A DNA stretch of 64,000 nucleotides from Rhodoferax aquaticus (GTDB lineage Bacteria; Pseudomonadota; Gammaproteobacteria; Burkholderiales; Burkholderiaceae_C), in NCBI RefSeq assembly GCF_006974105.1, contig NZ_CP036282.1, positions 1,798,001 to 1,862,000 on the forward strand. Direction: 5' to 3'. Position numbers and translations under genes: made by a program. Shown in pieces: positions 16,826-27,746 of this stretch. The stretch's first letter is position 1. Every line of letters starts with the position of its first letter. The notes under the pieces are model-generated. The model saw only the letters and a program-made list of their open reading frames with translations. It was not told where the DNA came from and searched no databases.

Positions 16826-17616
16826 ATGCCATGCTGTGCCTCAACCAAGTCAGCTGCAATGTGGGTGGTGCCAAACTCTTGGAAGCCACCACTGCAGCAA
16901 TTGCTGCCGGGCAAGTGACTGCCATTTTGGGGCCGAATGGGGCTGGCAAGTCCACGCTCTTGGCCTTGCTCAGTGGGCAGCGTCGGGCGAGTTCGGGTCG
17001 GGTGTGGCTCAACGGCACGCTGTTGGATGACATGTCGCCTGCGGCAACAGCCCGTGTGAGAGCGCTGTTGCACCAAGACAGCAGCGTGGCGTTTGACTAC
17101 ACGGTGCGTGAGTTGGTGGAGCTGGGACGTTACCCGCATCGGCTGCAGCCCAGTGCCCACGAGGCTGGCATCGTGCAAGCCGCGATGGCCGCCACCGGTG
17201 TGCTGCATTTGCAACACCGTGTGGTCACGGCATTGAGCGGTGGCGAGCGTGCCCGCGCGCAGCTGGCGCGGGTGCTTGCCCAGCTGTGGGAGCCCACTGC
17301 CAGCGGCGAGCCTCGGTGCTTGCTCATGGACGAGCCCACCGCTGCGCTGGATATGGCGCACCAGCACCAGGTACTGGCCTTGGCCAAAGACTGGGCCGTG
17401 CGCCAAGGGGTGGGGGCCGTGCTGGTCTTGCACGACTTGAACCTTGCGCTTCGCTATGCCGACCACGTGCTGTTGCTTCAAAAGGGCCGCCTCACACACC
17501 AGGGACCGCCGCGCGAAGTGTTGACCCCGGCAGTGGTGGCCGAGGTTTGGGGCGTGCAAGCCCAAGCCGTGGCACATGCCGATGGGGTGGGGCAACTGCT
17601 GGTGTCCGCCGCATAG
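16822..17616 (+). CDS. hmuV: Haem ABC transporter ATP-binding protein
   Basis: The 264-residue ATPase has Walker A GPNGAGKST (37-45), a Q-loop region LLHQDSS, the signature LSGGERARAQLARVLAQL, Walker B CLLMDEP followed by TAALD, and the switch histidine in VLHDLNL. It powers HmuU. The ATG at 16822 overlaps the hmuU stop. It is the last gene of the haem operon. Confidence 0.95.
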   Translation: MNAMLCLNQVSCNVGGAKLLEATTAAIAAGQVTAILGPNGAGKSTLLALLSGQRRASSGRVWLNGTLLDDMSPAATARVRALLHQDSSVAFDYTVRELVELGRYPHRLQPSAHEAGIVQAAMAATGVLHLQHRVVTALSGGERARAQLARVLAQLWEPTASGEPRCLLMDEPTAALDMAHQHQVLALAKDWAVRQGVGAVLVLHDLNLALRYADHVLLLQKGRLTHQGPPREVLTPAVVAEVWGVQAQAVAHADGVGQLLVSAA

Positions 17617-17643
17617 CTTTTCTTGAGGGTTAAAACTGCTGTT

Positions 17644-17685
17644 TGCGCCCGTAGATACTGCGTAACTAGCTATCAATACTGAAGC
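17644..17685 (+). repeat. Dispersed intergenic repeat, copy 3
   Basis: A degenerate copy: GCGCCCGTAGATACTGCG, then TAGCTATCAATAC and AGCGCTAC. It lies downstream of hmuV in the roughly 300-bp gap before the LPMO gene. I see no coding region in that gap. Confidence 0.5.
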
Positions 17686-17913
17686 GCTACTTGGCGTATA
17701 TGCGTGCCCGATGTGTCACCGGCCTTTTCAGTCGGGCGTGAAATGTGCGCCGCAAGTGCTGGCGCACCGGGGGCTGTAGCGCACGGCGGCGTTGCTGCGT
17801 ATGAAAAATGCCAAATTGCATCAAAGACCATGCTTTGGTTACGATCTGTTAGAAAAACAGCAATGGGCAAAAATCCGCATTGACAATTCCTGCATCACTC
17901 TCGTTGCATATTG

Positions 17914-19344
17914 ATGGACTCCAAACAATTTTCTCGAACTTCACTCACATTCGCCGCCGGCTTGGTGCTTGCCGGGCAGGCTTTGGCCCATGGCTACATG
18001 AGCATGCCAGAGTCTCGTGGGCTGCTTTGCCGCAGTGGTGGCAACAGCAACTGCGGTGCAGTCCAGTGGGAACCACAAAGCCTGGAAGCCCCGTCAGGGT
18101 TTCCAGACCGAGGCCCTGCGGACGGCAGTATTGCCGGTGCGAACTTGGCGCAGTTTTCGCCTCTCGATGAGCAAACCAGCAGCCGTTGGACCAAGCGTGC
18201 CATCAGTGCGGGTCCACAAACATTCAGCTGGACGCTGACCGCCAACCACGTCGCCCGCAACTTTCGCTACTACATCACCAAGCAAGGATGGAATGCCAAC
18301 GCCAAGCTCACGCGCGCAGCGTTTGAGAATCAGCCTTTCTGTGTTGCAGATGCGGGAATGCGCCAACCGCCCAAACTGGTTTCTCACACCTGCGTTGTAC
18401 CGCCACGCACGGGCTACCAAATCATCCTAGGGGTGTGGGAGATTGGGGACACCCCCAACAGTTTCTACAACGTGGCCGACGTGCAATTCCAAGATGGCAG
18501 CACACCCCCCGCGATTCCAACCTGGTCCGCAAAAGGCATGCTCTTTCCATCGGTGGATTTGCAAGCCGGTGACAAGGTGGCCACACGCGTGTTTGACGCC
18601 AGCGGCGAGCGCCCCGAGTTGCAAACTCGCCTCACGATTGGCAACGCAACGGACGGCGAGCGCAACACCTGGCCCTTCCTGTTGGCGACGCGCATCAACG
18701 CTGAACAGCCCAACGTGCGCGCAGGTCAAATGGCCACCGACGGGAGCATTGCCCCGGCCCGAGGTCAAAACGAGGTTTTTGTCCGCAAAGACAGCCCTAT
18801 CAATCGCATTGAAGTTCAGATTGACAAAGCGCCCACGCCACCCGGCGTGGACCTTCTAATAAGCGGTCTGGCAGGGCAATACCCCATTGCCAACGGTCAG
18901 GCGGCACTCACTTTCAGCCTCACTGCTGTAGGCGATATGGATGTCAGCGCGAGTTTGTTTGACAAAAACGGCCAGACCAAAGGCATGACCAGTACGGTGC
19001 TCAACAACAGTGGCGTGAACTTGCGCTTGGTGGTCGAAAAAGCCCAAGCCGGGGTCTACCAATTGGTGATCAAAGGTGCAGTCAAGGGCAGTGGCGCTCT
19101 GATTCAAAAGACCTATGAAGTGAACTTGTTTGGCGGCGGCCCCGTTGGGAACTTTGAATACAAGTTTCCCGAAGGAATCAAGAGCTACAAGGCGGGCACC
19201 CGCGTTCTTCAACCCAAAAACGGCGCGGTGTACGAATGCAAGCCGTGGCCGCAGTCTGGCTTCTGCGGACAGTGGAGCCCCGCCGCGCCGCAGTTCGAGC
19301 CAGGCACAGGGCGCAACTGGCAAGAGGCTTGGATCGCTCGCTAA
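17914..19344 (+). CDS. GbpA-like chitin-active lytic polysaccharide monooxygenase (AA10)
   Basis: The 476-residue secreted protein has a signal peptide ending ALA, so the mature protein starts with His26 in HGYMSMPESR. With His112 (TANHVARNF) it forms the copper histidine brace of AA10 monooxygenases. After the catalytic domain come two beta-rich modules like GbpA domains 2 and 3. The C-terminal tryptophan-rich module (YKAGTRVLQPKNGAVYECK ... NWQEAWIAR) looks like CBM73. It would oxidatively cleave chitin or help surface attachment. It stands alone; no chitinase is adjacent. Confidence 0.92.
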   Translation: MDSKQFSRTSLTFAAGLVLAGQALAHGYMSMPESRGLLCRSGGNSNCGAVQWEPQSLEAPSGFPDRGPADGSIAGANLAQFSPLDEQTSSRWTKRAISAGPQTFSWTLTANHVARNFRYYITKQGWNANAKLTRAAFENQPFCVADAGMRQPPKLVSHTCVVPPRTGYQIILGVWEIGDTPNSFYNVADVQFQDGSTPPAIPTWSAKGMLFPSVDLQAGDKVATRVFDASGERPELQTRLTIGNATDGERNTWPFLLATRINAEQPNVRAGQMATDGSIAPARGQNEVFVRKDSPINRIEVQIDKAPTPPGVDLLISGLAGQYPIANGQAALTFSLTAVGDMDVSASLFDKNGQTKGMTSTVLNNSGVNLRLVVEKAQAGVYQLVIKGAVKGSGALIQKTYEVNLFGGGPVGNFEYKFPEGIKSYKAGTRVLQPKNGAVYECKPWPQSGFCGQWSPAAPQFEPGTGRNWQEAWIAR

Positions 19345-19443
19345 GCCGTGAGTGTCGGCATGTCCGACTCAATGAGGGGGGCGCAGGCACCCGAGCCCGC
19401 CGCAAGCCTGGGTACAGCATGCGTGTGTGCCTAGAATTGCGCC

Positions 19444-20346
19444 ATGCAACACTTTTCAAAGACGCCATGGCATCTAAAGCGCAGCCATTGGGCTTGGGCC
19501 GTGGCGATGGTTTCGGTGCTTGTAAGCCCATTGGGGTTCGCGCAGTCCCCAACCTTGTTGTCACCCAAGCCGGGTGGAAGTAGCTTGCACTTAGGCGCTT
19601 CGGACCCCAACACCTCACCGCAGTTCGGGTTTGACTACAAGGCGCGGGCTACGTCGCACACCGAACAGGGCGTGCGGTTTTGGAATCTGCCTGCAACACC
19701 GTTGACCTACAGCAGCGGTGGCGCGGGCTACACCGCCCGCTTGCATTTGTATGCCAGCGGCGGACGCCAAATGTTCAATTGGAAGACCCAACGTGGTTTT
19801 TTGAGCAGTGCTGCCGATGTGCGGGACCAAGACTTCACGGTGTTTGTGCGCGTGCACGGGGTACTGACGCCGAAAATAGCCCAAGTTACGTTGAAGATTC
19901 GCGGGGGCGGGCACCACCCTCAAGATGGGGACGCCGCCTCGTGCACCATGATGACGGTGGCACCCAGCAGCAACCCCCACGTCACGCGGTTTGGCAAAGA
20001 GTTGGCGCACCCGGACTACGACTATGTGCCCCTCAAGCCGGCATTTGCTTTTGCGTTGGAAGAAAACACGTGGACGGGCATCAAGCTGCAAAGCTTTCGC
20101 AACCCGAGCAATGCGCGCCAAGTCATCAACCGCCTCTATGTAGACCTGGCCCCGTTTGATGCTCTGGGGCAGCCACGCCAGCAGTGGCAATTGCTCAGTG
20201 AGTATGTCGACGAGGCGGGCAAGCGCACAGGTCGCTACGATACGCTGGTAGATTGGGGTGGCTGGCAGACGACCTTGCGCATGGATGGCTACCAAAGTAT
20301 GGACTTTGCCTACGTGTCGGTGCAGGCTTTGGATGTGGCTCCTTAA
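19444..20346 (+). CDS. Secreted protein of unknown function
   Basis: A 300-residue protein with an N-terminal signal peptide ending near GFAQS and a mature part rich in aromatic residues and beta strands. It has DFTVFVRVHGVLTPKIAQVT, a glycine/histidine run GGGHHPQDGDAASC, and a C-terminal DWGGWQTTLRMDGYQSMDF. The pattern suggests a beta-sandwich carbohydrate-binding or lyase-like fold, but I recognise no family. It follows the LPMO gene on the same strand after 100 bp, so a role in polysaccharide use is possible. Confidence 0.65.
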   Translation: MQHFSKTPWHLKRSHWAWAVAMVSVLVSPLGFAQSPTLLSPKPGGSSLHLGASDPNTSPQFGFDYKARATSHTEQGVRFWNLPATPLTYSSGGAGYTARLHLYASGGRQMFNWKTQRGFLSSAADVRDQDFTVFVRVHGVLTPKIAQVTLKIRGGGHHPQDGDAASCTMMTVAPSSNPHVTRFGKELAHPDYDYVPLKPAFAFALEENTWTGIKLQSFRNPSNARQVINRLYVDLAPFDALGQPRQQWQLLSEYVDEAGKRTGRYDTLVDWGGWQTTLRMDGYQSMDFAYVSVQALDVAP

Positions 20347-20400
20347 GCGGCCTAGCGGCTTGTCTTGATTGTTGATCGCGTGTTTAGATTGAGTTTTCCA

Positions 20401-21486
20401 ATGACAAGAGTATTTTTTCCGCTGCTGGTGCTGCTGCAACTCAGTGCGTGTTCGGTCATGGGGCCGTCGACCATCTCGTCGAGTCGTCCGGCCTATAACC
20501 AAGCAGTGCAGATGTCCAATGACCAAGAGATGTTGCTCAATTTGGTGCGTATCTTGTACCGCGACACCACTTACTTTACGAATGTGGAGCGCATTGCTGC
20601 ATCCTATGAGTTCAACCGGAGCGTGCGGGGCGGCTTGAGTTTGCAATCCACGGCCGACGCCTTGAGCCGTACCCTGAACTTGGGCGACGGCATCTTGGAG
20701 TTTAACGAGCAGCCCACGGTGTTCTATGCCCCCATTGATGGGGAAAAGTTTGTGCGCCAAATGCTGACCCCGATGAACCCTGACTTACTGCTGTTGCTGG
20801 TGAAGTCGGGATGGTCCATGGACCGTGTGTTTTCTATCGGGGTTCAGGAGATGAATGGCTTGCGCAACGCCCCATCTGCGGCGGGGCCCACCCCTGCGGT
20901 CGAGCCCATCTTTAAAGAGTTTAAAGAGGTGGTGCGTCTCATGCGGCTTTTGCAAACGAATGCTGACATGGAGCTAGGCAAGACCCCCGGGGGGGAGGGC
21001 ATTGAACTGGTGTTTGTGCCGCAACCGCAGTTCGTGGACGAGGTCAAGCGCATCAAAACCCTGCTGGGCTTGGACTTGGCTCGCAACCGTTTTCCCATTT
21101 TGTCAGGGTCTGAGACGCACACTCCGGGGGTGGTTTTCATTTCCACCCGGCCCTTGATTTCTGCGATGAGCTATATCGCGCAGGGTATACAGGCACCCCA
21201 GGCGGATTTGGACGCAGGCAGGGTGCGTAAGACCCAGCGCCGCGACGGGGTCGGGGACTTTGATTGGCAAACCTTGCTGGAAGGTGTCTTTCGGGTGCGG
21301 TCTTCTGCTACGCCACCGGTGCCGGGGCAAGCCAGCGTGGTGGTCCCGTACCGGGGCAGCTTTTTTTACATCGCAGACGATGATTTGGACACCAAGTCCA
21401 CGTTTGTCTTGCTCAACCAACTCATGGCCTTGAACGCAACCCCAGCAGGCAATGCGTCGGCGATTAACTTTACCTTTGGTAAGTAG
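20401..21486 (+). CDS. Putative outer-membrane lipoprotein
   Basis: A 361-residue protein with a short signal peptide and lipobox LSAC (Cys17), so probably lipid-anchored. The mature part begins with a conserved-looking QMSNDQEMLLNLVRILYRDTTYF and ends with repeated strands (GSFFYIADDDLDTKSTFVLLNQLMAL). I cannot assign a function. The ATG at 20401 gives the standard lipoprotein start; an upstream in-frame start at 20365 is less fitting. It converges with ppsR. Confidence 0.7.
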   Translation: MTRVFFPLLVLLQLSACSVMGPSTISSSRPAYNQAVQMSNDQEMLLNLVRILYRDTTYFTNVERIAASYEFNRSVRGGLSLQSTADALSRTLNLGDGILEFNEQPTVFYAPIDGEKFVRQMLTPMNPDLLLLLVKSGWSMDRVFSIGVQEMNGLRNAPSAAGPTPAVEPIFKEFKEVVRLMRLLQTNADMELGKTPGGEGIELVFVPQPQFVDEVKRIKTLLGLDLARNRFPILSGSETHTPGVVFISTRPLISAMSYIAQGIQAPQADLDAGRVRKTQRRDGVGDFDWQTLLEGVFRVRSSATPPVPGQASVVVPYRGSFFYIADDDLDTKSTFVLLNQLMALNATPAGNASAINFTFGK

Positions 21487-21514
21487 CTAGCAACAGTCCG
21501 CCGCTTGCAGGGCC

Positions 21515-22336
21515 CTAGTAGGACAGGTGCTTGGGGTGAATCTCTTGCAAGATGGTGGTGGCGATTTCTTCAATCGACTTCGTGGTGGTCGAGAGCCAGC
21601 GAATGCCTGTGCGCCGCATCATGGACTCCGCCTCGGCCACTTCCATGCGGCAGTTTTCAAGGGATGCGTATTTCGAGTTGGGGCGGCGTTCGTTGCGAAT
21701 TTCACTCAAGCGCTCGGGCTGAATCGTCAATCCAAAAATCTTGTCTTTGTGCGGGAGTAAAGCCGGTGGTAAGTGACGGCGCTCAAAGTCTTCTGGAATC
21801 AAGGGGTAGTTGGAGGCCTTCAGACCGTGCTGCATGGCCAGGTACAGCGAGGTGGGGGTTTTGCCGCTGCGGCTCACGCCTACCAAGATAACGTCGCTTT
21901 GCTCCAAGTCCCGGTTGCTTTGGCCGTCATCATGGGCCAGTGAGAAGTTGATGGCTTCAATGCGGTTTTGGTACTCCTTGCTTTTGCTGGCATCGCTAAA
22001 CCGGCCAATGCGGTGGTTGGACTTGGTTTTGAGTTCTTGCTCTAGGGGGTGCACAAAGGTGCCAAACATGTCCAGTAGCATGCCTTGGCAGCCCTCTTGG
22101 ATGACTTTGAGCACATCCATGTTGACCAAGGTGCTGAACACGATGGGGCGGTTGCCGTCCACCACGCCTGCATGGTTGATCTGCCTAACCGCGTGATGGG
22201 CCTTGTCTACCGTGTCGACGAAGGGGAGGCGCACGTGGCGTGACTGGGCTTCAAACTGCGCCAAGATGGCGTTGCCAAAGGTCTCCGCGGTGATACCGGT
22301 GCCGTCAGATACAAAGAAGATGGTGCGTTGTTGCAT
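21515..22336 (-). CDS. ppsR: PEP synthase regulatory protein (kinase/pyrophosphorylase, DUF299)
   Basis: The 273-residue bifunctional enzyme phosphorylates (with ADP) and dephosphorylates the threonine of PEP synthase to switch it off and on. The N-terminal motif is [14 protein letters not shown] and the P-loop is [17 protein letters not shown]. The gene is divergent from ppsA, its target, with a 248-bp gap. ATG 22336 was chosen; the frame stays open upstream without family resemblance. Confidence 0.95.
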   Translation of the reverse strand: MQQRTIFFVSDGTGITAETFGNAILAQFEAQSRHVRLPFVDTVDKAHHAVRQINHAGVVDGNRPIVFSTLVNMDVLKVIQEGCQGMLLDMFGTFVHPLEQELKTKSNHRIGRFSDASKSKEYQNRIEAINFSLAHDDGQSNRDLEQSDVILVGVSRSGKTPTSLYLAMQHGLKASNYPLIPEDFERRHLPPALLPHKDKIFGLTIQPERLSEIRNERRPNSKYASLENCRMEVAEAESMMRRTGIRWLSTTTKSIEEIATTILQEIHPKHLSY

Positions 22337-22584
22337 GGAGTGGGTATGCCTTGTGAGTGTTGTGCAAGCGCTGAAGCAAATGAGACGCCAAGCCACCACG
22401 GCACGCGCCCTACAATGTCGCAAATTTAGCGCATTTCCCTTCGCCGCTTGGTTTTCATAACAGCAACAACAAAAGCTAGGTGGTGGGGAGGTGCTTTTTG
22501 CCGGCGCTGCCATGTGGTGGCGCGAGAAGAGTCCGCCCCGTGGGCGGCAAGCAGTGAAACAGTTTTAACTTCTGGAGTCTTGCT

Positions 22585-24978
22585 ATGTCACATCTTTTCA
22601 ACCCTACGGACCTTGTCGTTCCATTCGAGCTTTTGCGAATGACAGATGTCGAATCTGTGGGAGGCAAAAACGCGAGTTTGGGGGAGATGATTTCTCACCT
22701 GCCCAACGGCGTCAAAGTGCCTACGGGCTTTGCCACCACCGCACATGCGTTTCGCGAGTTTCTGAAGTATGGGGACTTGGCCAACAAGATCAACGCCAAG
22801 TTGGCTAGCCTGAATACCGAAGATGTGCGCGCCTTGGCCCAAGTAGGCGCAGAGATCCGTGCATTGGTTGAGGTGCAACCTTTCCCGCCAGCGCTGGAAA
22901 AAGGCATTCGCGAAGCGTTTGCAACCCTGAGTGCTGACAACGCGGATGCTACGTTTGCCGTGCGGTCCTCTGCAACGGCGGAAGACTTGCCTGACGCGTC
23001 CTTTGCCGGCCAACAAGAAACATTCTTGAACGTGCACGGAATTGAAGACATCTTGCACAAAATTCGCGAGGTTTTTGCTTCCTTGTACAACGACCGCGCC
23101 ATTAGCTACCGGGTCCACCAAGGCTTTGCCCACGAGCATGTGGCCTTGAGCGCCGGCATTCAACGCATGGTGCGCTCGGACTTGGGCGCCGCTGGTGTCT
23201 TGTTTACCATTGACACGGAGTCGGGCTTTTCTGATGTGGTGTTCATTACCTCTAGCTACGGTTTGGGGGAAACCGTGGTACAGGGGGCAGTCAATCCCGA
23301 TGAGTTCTATGTGCACAAGCCCATGTTGCGGGCCGGCAAGCGGGCGGTGATTCGCCGCAACCTAGGCTCCAAGCTGATCCAAATGCAGTTCACCACGGCG
23401 GAAGAAAAGGCTGCGAGCGGTAAGTTGGTCAAGACCGTAGATGTGCCAACCGAACTACGCAACCGTTATTCTTTGACTGAGGCAGAGGTGGAACAGCTCG
23501 CCCACTACGCGCTGGTGATCGAGCAGCACTACGGCCGGCCTATGGATATTGAGTGGGGCAAAGACGGGATAGACGGGCAACTTTATATTTTGCAAGCGCG
23601 CCCTGAAACGGTGAAAAGCCAAGCAGGCAACTCCGCCGAGTTCCGTTACAAGCTCAAAGGCAAAGGCGCGGTACTGGTGGAGGGGCGCGCCATTGGACAA
23701 AAAATCGGCACAGGGCCGGTACGCATCGTGCACAACATCAGCGAGATGGACACGGTGCAGGCAGGCGACATCTTGGTCACCGACATGACAGATCCCAACT
23801 GGGAACCTGTGATGAAGCGCGCTTCTGCCATCGTCACCAACCGGGGTGGACGCACCTGCCATGCGGCCATCATTGCGCGCGAACTGGGCATACCCGCTGT
23901 GGTTGGCTGCGGCCATGCCACGGAGGCACTGAAAGACGGCATGCTGGTTACCGTGAGCTGTGCCGAAGGTGACACGGGCTTTATCTATGACGGCCTCTTG
24001 GAAACCGAGGTGTCCGAGGTGCAGCGCGGTGTCATGCCTGAAATCCCCGTCAAGATCATGATGAATGTGGGCAATCCCCAGTTGGCGTTTGACTTCTGCC
24101 AGTTGCCCAATGAAGGTGTGGGTTTGGCCCGCTTGGAGTTCATCATCAACAACAACATTGGCGTGCATCCCAAAGCAATTTTGGATTACCCCAATGTGGA
24201 CGCTGATCTGAAAAAAGCCGTGGAATCTGTCGCGCGTGGCCATGCATCGCCGAGAGCGTTTTATGTGGACCGCGTAGCGGAGGGCATAGCCACCATCGCT
24301 GCTGCGTTTTGGCCCAAGCCCGTGATCGTGCGCTTGTCTGACTTCAAGAGCAATGAGTACCGCAAGTTGATTGGGGGAAGCCGCTACGAGCCGGAAGAAG
24401 AAAACCCCATGCTGGGATTTCGCGGTGCGGCGCGGTACATCAGTGCTGACTTCGGTGAGGCCTTTGCGATGGAGTGCGAGGCCCTGAAACGTGTGCGCAA
24501 TGACATGGGGCTGACCAATGTGCAGGTCATGGTGCCGTTTGTGCGCACCTTAGGCCAAGCCCAAAAGGTTACCGAGTTGTTGGCTCGCCACGGCTTGCGC
24601 CGTGGTGATGCCGAACTCAAACTGATCATGATGTGTGAGATTCCGAGCAATGCCATTTTGGCGGACCAGTTCTTGGAGTTCTTTGATGGTTTCTCCATTG
24701 GGTCTAACGACTTGACCCAGTTGACCTTGGGCTTGGACCGTGATTCCGGCCTAGAGGTGCTGGCAGCGGATTTCGACGAGCGCGACCCCGCGGTGAAGGC
24801 TTTGATCAGCTTAGCCATTGCGGCTTGCAGGCGGCAGGGTAAATACGTGGGTATTTGCGGACAGGGCCCTAGCGACCATCCAGACTTCGCCAAGTGGCTT
24901 GAGGATGAAGGGATTTCGTCGATTTCCTTGAACCCGGACTCGGTCATCTCTACCTGGCAACAACTCTCAGTTAAATGA
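22585..24978 (+). CDS. ppsA: Phosphoenolpyruvate synthase
   Basis: The 797-residue enzyme converts pyruvate, ATP and water to PEP, AMP and phosphate for gluconeogenesis. The N-terminal ATP-grasp domain starts at [11 protein letters not shown]. The swivelling phosphohistidine domain has [21 protein letters not shown] with the catalytic histidine. The C-terminal PEP/pyruvate barrel has [17 protein letters not shown] and [11 protein letters not shown] with the catalytic cysteine. A TCTGGAG site precedes the start. The stop overlaps the start of a symporter gene. Confidence 0.97.
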   Translation: MSHLFNPTDLVVPFELLRMTDVESVGGKNASLGEMISHLPNGVKVPTGFATTAHAFREFLKYGDLANKINAKLASLNTEDVRALAQVGAEIRALVEVQPFPPALEKGIREAFATLSADNADATFAVRSSATAEDLPDASFAGQQETFLNVHGIEDILHKIREVFASLYNDRAISYRVHQGFAHEHVALSAGIQRMVRSDLGAAGVLFTIDTESGFSDVVFITSSYGLGETVVQGAVNPDEFYVHKPMLRAGKRAVIRRNLGSKLIQMQFTTAEEKAASGKLVKTVDVPTELRNRYSLTEAEVEQLAHYALVIEQHYGRPMDIEWGKDGIDGQLYILQARPETVKSQAGNSAEFRYKLKGKGAVLVEGRAIGQKIGTGPVRIVHNISEMDTVQAGDILVTDMTDPNWEPVMKRASAIVTNRGGRTCHAAIIARELGIPAVVGCGHATEALKDGMLVTVSCAEGDTGFIYDGLLETEVSEVQRGVMPEIPVKIMMNVGNPQLAFDFCQLPNEGVGLARLEFIINNNIGVHPKAILDYPNVDADLKKAVESVARGHASPRAFYVDRVAEGIATIAAAFWPKPVIVRLSDFKSNEYRKLIGGSRYEPEEENPMLGFRGAARYISADFGEAFAMECEALKRVRNDMGLTNVQVMVPFVRTLGQAQKVTELLARHGLRRGDAELKLIMMCEIPSNAILADQFLEFFDGFSIGSNDLTQLTLGLDRDSGLEVLAADFDERDPAVKALISLAIAACRRQGKYVGICGQGPSDHPDFAKWLEDEGISSISLNPDSVISTWQQLSVK

Positions 24979-27266
24979 GTGCCGTAGCCGTCACGCCCTC
25001 GTGGCGGCTACACGCTTGCCTGCTGGGTGTGTGGTTTGCCGTGTCCTTTGGCACGGCTTTCTTCGCACGTGATTTGCAGTTTTTAGTGGCAGGCTGGCCG
25101 TTTGCGTTTTGGATGACTGCCCAGGGCGCAGTACTGGTATTTGTGGGCATTGTGGTGGCCTTTGCGTGGGTTGCTAATCGACGCGATACAACCCCTCTTG
25201 GCTTTGACCTCGTGACCTACACCCATAGCAAGCAAAAGCTGCACCGTCGCTTTGTAGCTTATGTGGCTGGACTGCTGATTTTCTTGTTGGCGCTGGCCTT
25301 TGCCGAGCGCTTGGGGCTGGCGCGCCACTGGATCGCGGCCATCTTTCTGACCTCCACACTGCTGTTGTATGCATTGATTGGGATATACGGACGCACGTCT
25401 GATGCGTCCGAGTACTACGTGGCGGGGCGGCGCATACCAGCGTTCTATAACGGCATGGCAACTGCCGCAGACTGGATGAGCGCAGCCTCGTTCATTAGTC
25501 TTGCGGGCGGTCTCTATCTACAAGGATTTTCTGGTAGCGAAGCGCAACCTGGCGGACTTGCCTATGTTTTAGGGTGGACTGGGGGCTTTTGCTTGGTGGC
25601 GCTGCTCGTTGCCCCCTATCTGCGCGGCATGGGCTTGTATACCGTGCCCGAGTATTTTGATATGCGGTTTGGTGGTCGCTGGCCCCGCTTGATTGCCGCA
25701 GGCGCAGCCATCCTTTGCTCATTTACTTACGTCGTCGCCCAAATTTACGGTGTGGGCCTGATCACCTCGCGTTTGACAGGTGTGCATTTTGAGATCGGAA
25801 TTTTGTTGGGCTTGGGCGGCGTGCTGGTTTGCTCATTTTTGGGCGGCATGCGGGCAGTGACATGGACCCAAGTAACCCAATACGTCATCATCATTTTGGC
25901 GTTTCTTATTCCGGTGTCTTGGCTTGCCTACAAGCAAATTGGGAATCCTTTTGCCCCATTGGTCTACGGCCAGCAGTTGGAGAAAATTGCTGTGTTGGAG
26001 CAGCAGCTTTTGAAATCGCCTGCTGAGCAAGCGGTGATGGCGGAGTACGCCAGACGGGCCAAAGAATTCGAGACGAAATTGCTCGATGTGGATGCTGCCT
26101 TGCTCAACCACCGCCAAGAGCTGCGTGCCAAGTTGCTGGCTTTGGGTGACCAAAAGGCAGATGACGCCCATGCGGTGGCCTTGCGCCGTGAACTGGCAGC
26201 AGTGCCCAAAGACTCTGCTACTGCGCGTGAATTGTGGACGCGCGCGCGCGCGGACAACCTAGAGCGTGCGCAACCCCTCGGTGGCTTGCCTTTGCACTCA
26301 CTTCCATATGCGGGAGACCCTACAGGTGATGCGCAAGCCAAGCAGGCGTTCGATACTTCACGTCTGAACTTCTTAGCGCTTATGTTCTGCCTGATGGCCG
26401 GCACTGCAGGTTTGCCACATGTGTTGACCCGTTACTACACCACGCCCTCCGTGGCTGAGACGCGGAACTCTGTCGCTTGGTCCTTGGTGTTCATCGCCTT
26501 GTTGTACTTGTCAGCGCCAGCTTTGGCGGTTTTGGTCAAGTACGAAGTAATGGCCCATCTCGTGGGGCAGCCCTTTGACAATTTGCCTGCTTGGATATCA
26601 CAGTGGTCGAAAGACGCTGCTCTCTTATCCGTAGCCGATGTCAACGGGGACCACGTCTTGCAGTTTGCAGAAATCAAAGTGGGCGCAGATTTTGTGATGT
26701 TGGCCTCGCCAGAGATTGGTGGTTTGCCTTATGTAGTGTCCATGTTAGTGGCTGCAGGGGGACTTGCGGCCGCTTTGTCAACGGCTGATGGACTCTTGCT
26801 CACGATTGGCAATGCCTTGGCAAGGGATGCGTTTTCGGCTCAAGGCAGCAGTAAAGCGCAAGACATGCGTCGCGTGATGTGGTCTAAATTTGCCTTGCTG
26901 GTAGTGGCATTGATGGCGGCTTACGCCGCTGCGCAAAAACCTGCTGGGATATTGCATTTGGTGACAGCATCATTCTCGCTGGCAGCCGCGGGACTGGTGC
27001 CGGTGATGGTTTTGGGAATTTTTTGGAAGGGCACGACGCACGCAGGTGCGATAAGCGGAATGCTGAGTGGCCTCGGCATCACGGTGCTGTACATGGCGAT
27101 CAACAACCCAACGCTACGCTCATACATGGGCTTGGAGGGGCGGGGATTGTGGTGGGGTATTCAGCCGATGTCTGCTGGGGTTTTTGGGTTCGCGTTTGGG
27201 ACAGTTGTGACCATTGTGGTGAGCTGCGCAAGTGGCAGAAAACGGGCGAACGGGATTCTTGCGTAA
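24975..27266 (+). CDS. Sodium:solute symporter, small and large subunits fused (DUF4212 + VC_2705 type)
   Basis: The 763-residue membrane protein begins with two helices matching the DUF4212 small subunit ([15 protein letters not shown] ... [17 protein letters not shown], residues about 9-62). The SSS-family core follows, with [31 protein letters not shown] charged coiled-coil insert occupies about residues 335-440. An EF-hand-like loop [12 protein letters not shown] (555-566) precedes [15 protein letters not shown]. ActP-related carriers take up acetate or other short monocarboxylates. ATGA overlap with ppsA implies coupled synthesis and suggests pyruvate- or acetate-type substrates. Confidence 0.88.
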   Translation: MSAVAVTPSWRLHACLLGVWFAVSFGTAFFARDLQFLVAGWPFAFWMTAQGAVLVFVGIVVAFAWVANRRDTTPLGFDLVTYTHSKQKLHRRFVAYVAGLLIFLLALAFAERLGLARHWIAAIFLTSTLLLYALIGIYGRTSDASEYYVAGRRIPAFYNGMATAADWMSAASFISLAGGLYLQGFSGSEAQPGGLAYVLGWTGGFCLVALLVAPYLRGMGLYTVPEYFDMRFGGRWPRLIAAGAAILCSFTYVVAQIYGVGLITSRLTGVHFEIGILLGLGGVLVCSFLGGMRAVTWTQVTQYVIIILAFLIPVSWLAYKQIGNPFAPLVYGQQLEKIAVLEQQLLKSPAEQAVMAEYARRAKEFETKLLDVDAALLNHRQELRAKLLALGDQKADDAHAVALRRELAAVPKDSATARELWTRARADNLERAQPLGGLPLHSLPYAGDPTGDAQAKQAFDTSRLNFLALMFCLMAGTAGLPHVLTRYYTTPSVAETRNSVAWSLVFIALLYLSAPALAVLVKYEVMAHLVGQPFDNLPAWISQWSKDAALLSVADVNGDHVLQFAEIKVGADFVMLASPEIGGLPYVVSMLVAAGGLAAALSTADGLLLTIGNALARDAFSAQGSSKAQDMRRVMWSKFALLVVALMAAYAAAQKPAGILHLVTASFSLAAAGLVPVMVLGIFWKGTTHAGAISGMLSGLGITVLYMAINNPTLRSYMGLEGRGLWWGIQPMSAGVFGFAFGTVVTIVVSCASGRKRANGILA

Positions 27267-27288
27267 AGTCCCTGCTTGGGGTTATAAT
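27259..27288 (+). promoter_or_regulatory. Promoter of the rpsF operon
   Basis: TTGCGT at 27259 and a perfect TATAAT at 27283 are separated by 18 bp. Transcription would start about 75 bp before rpsF. Confidence 0.6.
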
Positions 27289-27372
27289 CTTGGGCTTCGC
27301 CTTGCTGCACCTCAATTAGACGCTGAGGGCGGCTTTTCCTACCCGAGTTTGGGTTACCCATAAGGAGTATCA

Positions 27373-27738
27373 ATGCGTCACTACGAAATCATTCTCATGA
27401 TCCATCCGGATCAGAGCGAACAAGTTCCTGCAATGCTGGAGCGCTACAAGGGCATGATCACCGCTGGCGGTGGTAAGGTTCACCGTGTTGAAGACTGGGG
27501 ACGCCGTCAATTGGTGTACATGATCAACAAGCTGGCTAAAGCCCATTACTTGTGCGTCAACATCGAAGCTGACCAAGCTGTGATGTCTGAGTTGGAACAC
27601 GCATTCAAATTCAATGACGCAGTGCTGCGCCATTTGACAGTGTTGAAGAAGAAGGCTGAAACAGGCCCATCTTCCATGATGAAGACGGTTGAGCGTGAAG
27701 ATGCACGTAAGACCCAACAGGCTGAATACCAAGCCTAA
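27373..27738 (+). CDS. rpsF: 30S ribosomal protein S6
   Basis: The 121-residue protein begins [18 protein letters not shown] and contains [19 protein letters not shown], both typical of S6. It binds 16S rRNA with S18 in the platform of the small subunit. It is the first gene of the rpsF-priB-rpsR-rplI operon, with a TAAGGAG site 6 nt upstream of the ATG. Confidence 0.98.
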   Translation: MRHYEIILMIHPDQSEQVPAMLERYKGMITAGGGKVHRVEDWGRRQLVYMINKLAKAHYLCVNIEADQAVMSELEHAFKFNDAVLRHLTVLKKKAETGPSSMMKTVEREDARKTQQAEYQA

Positions 27739-27746
27739 GTCGGGTT

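Noticed and set aside
17673..17870. 65-codon minus-strand open frame
   Set aside because: Lies in a repeat-bearing gap, with no ribosome-binding site and no family resemblance.
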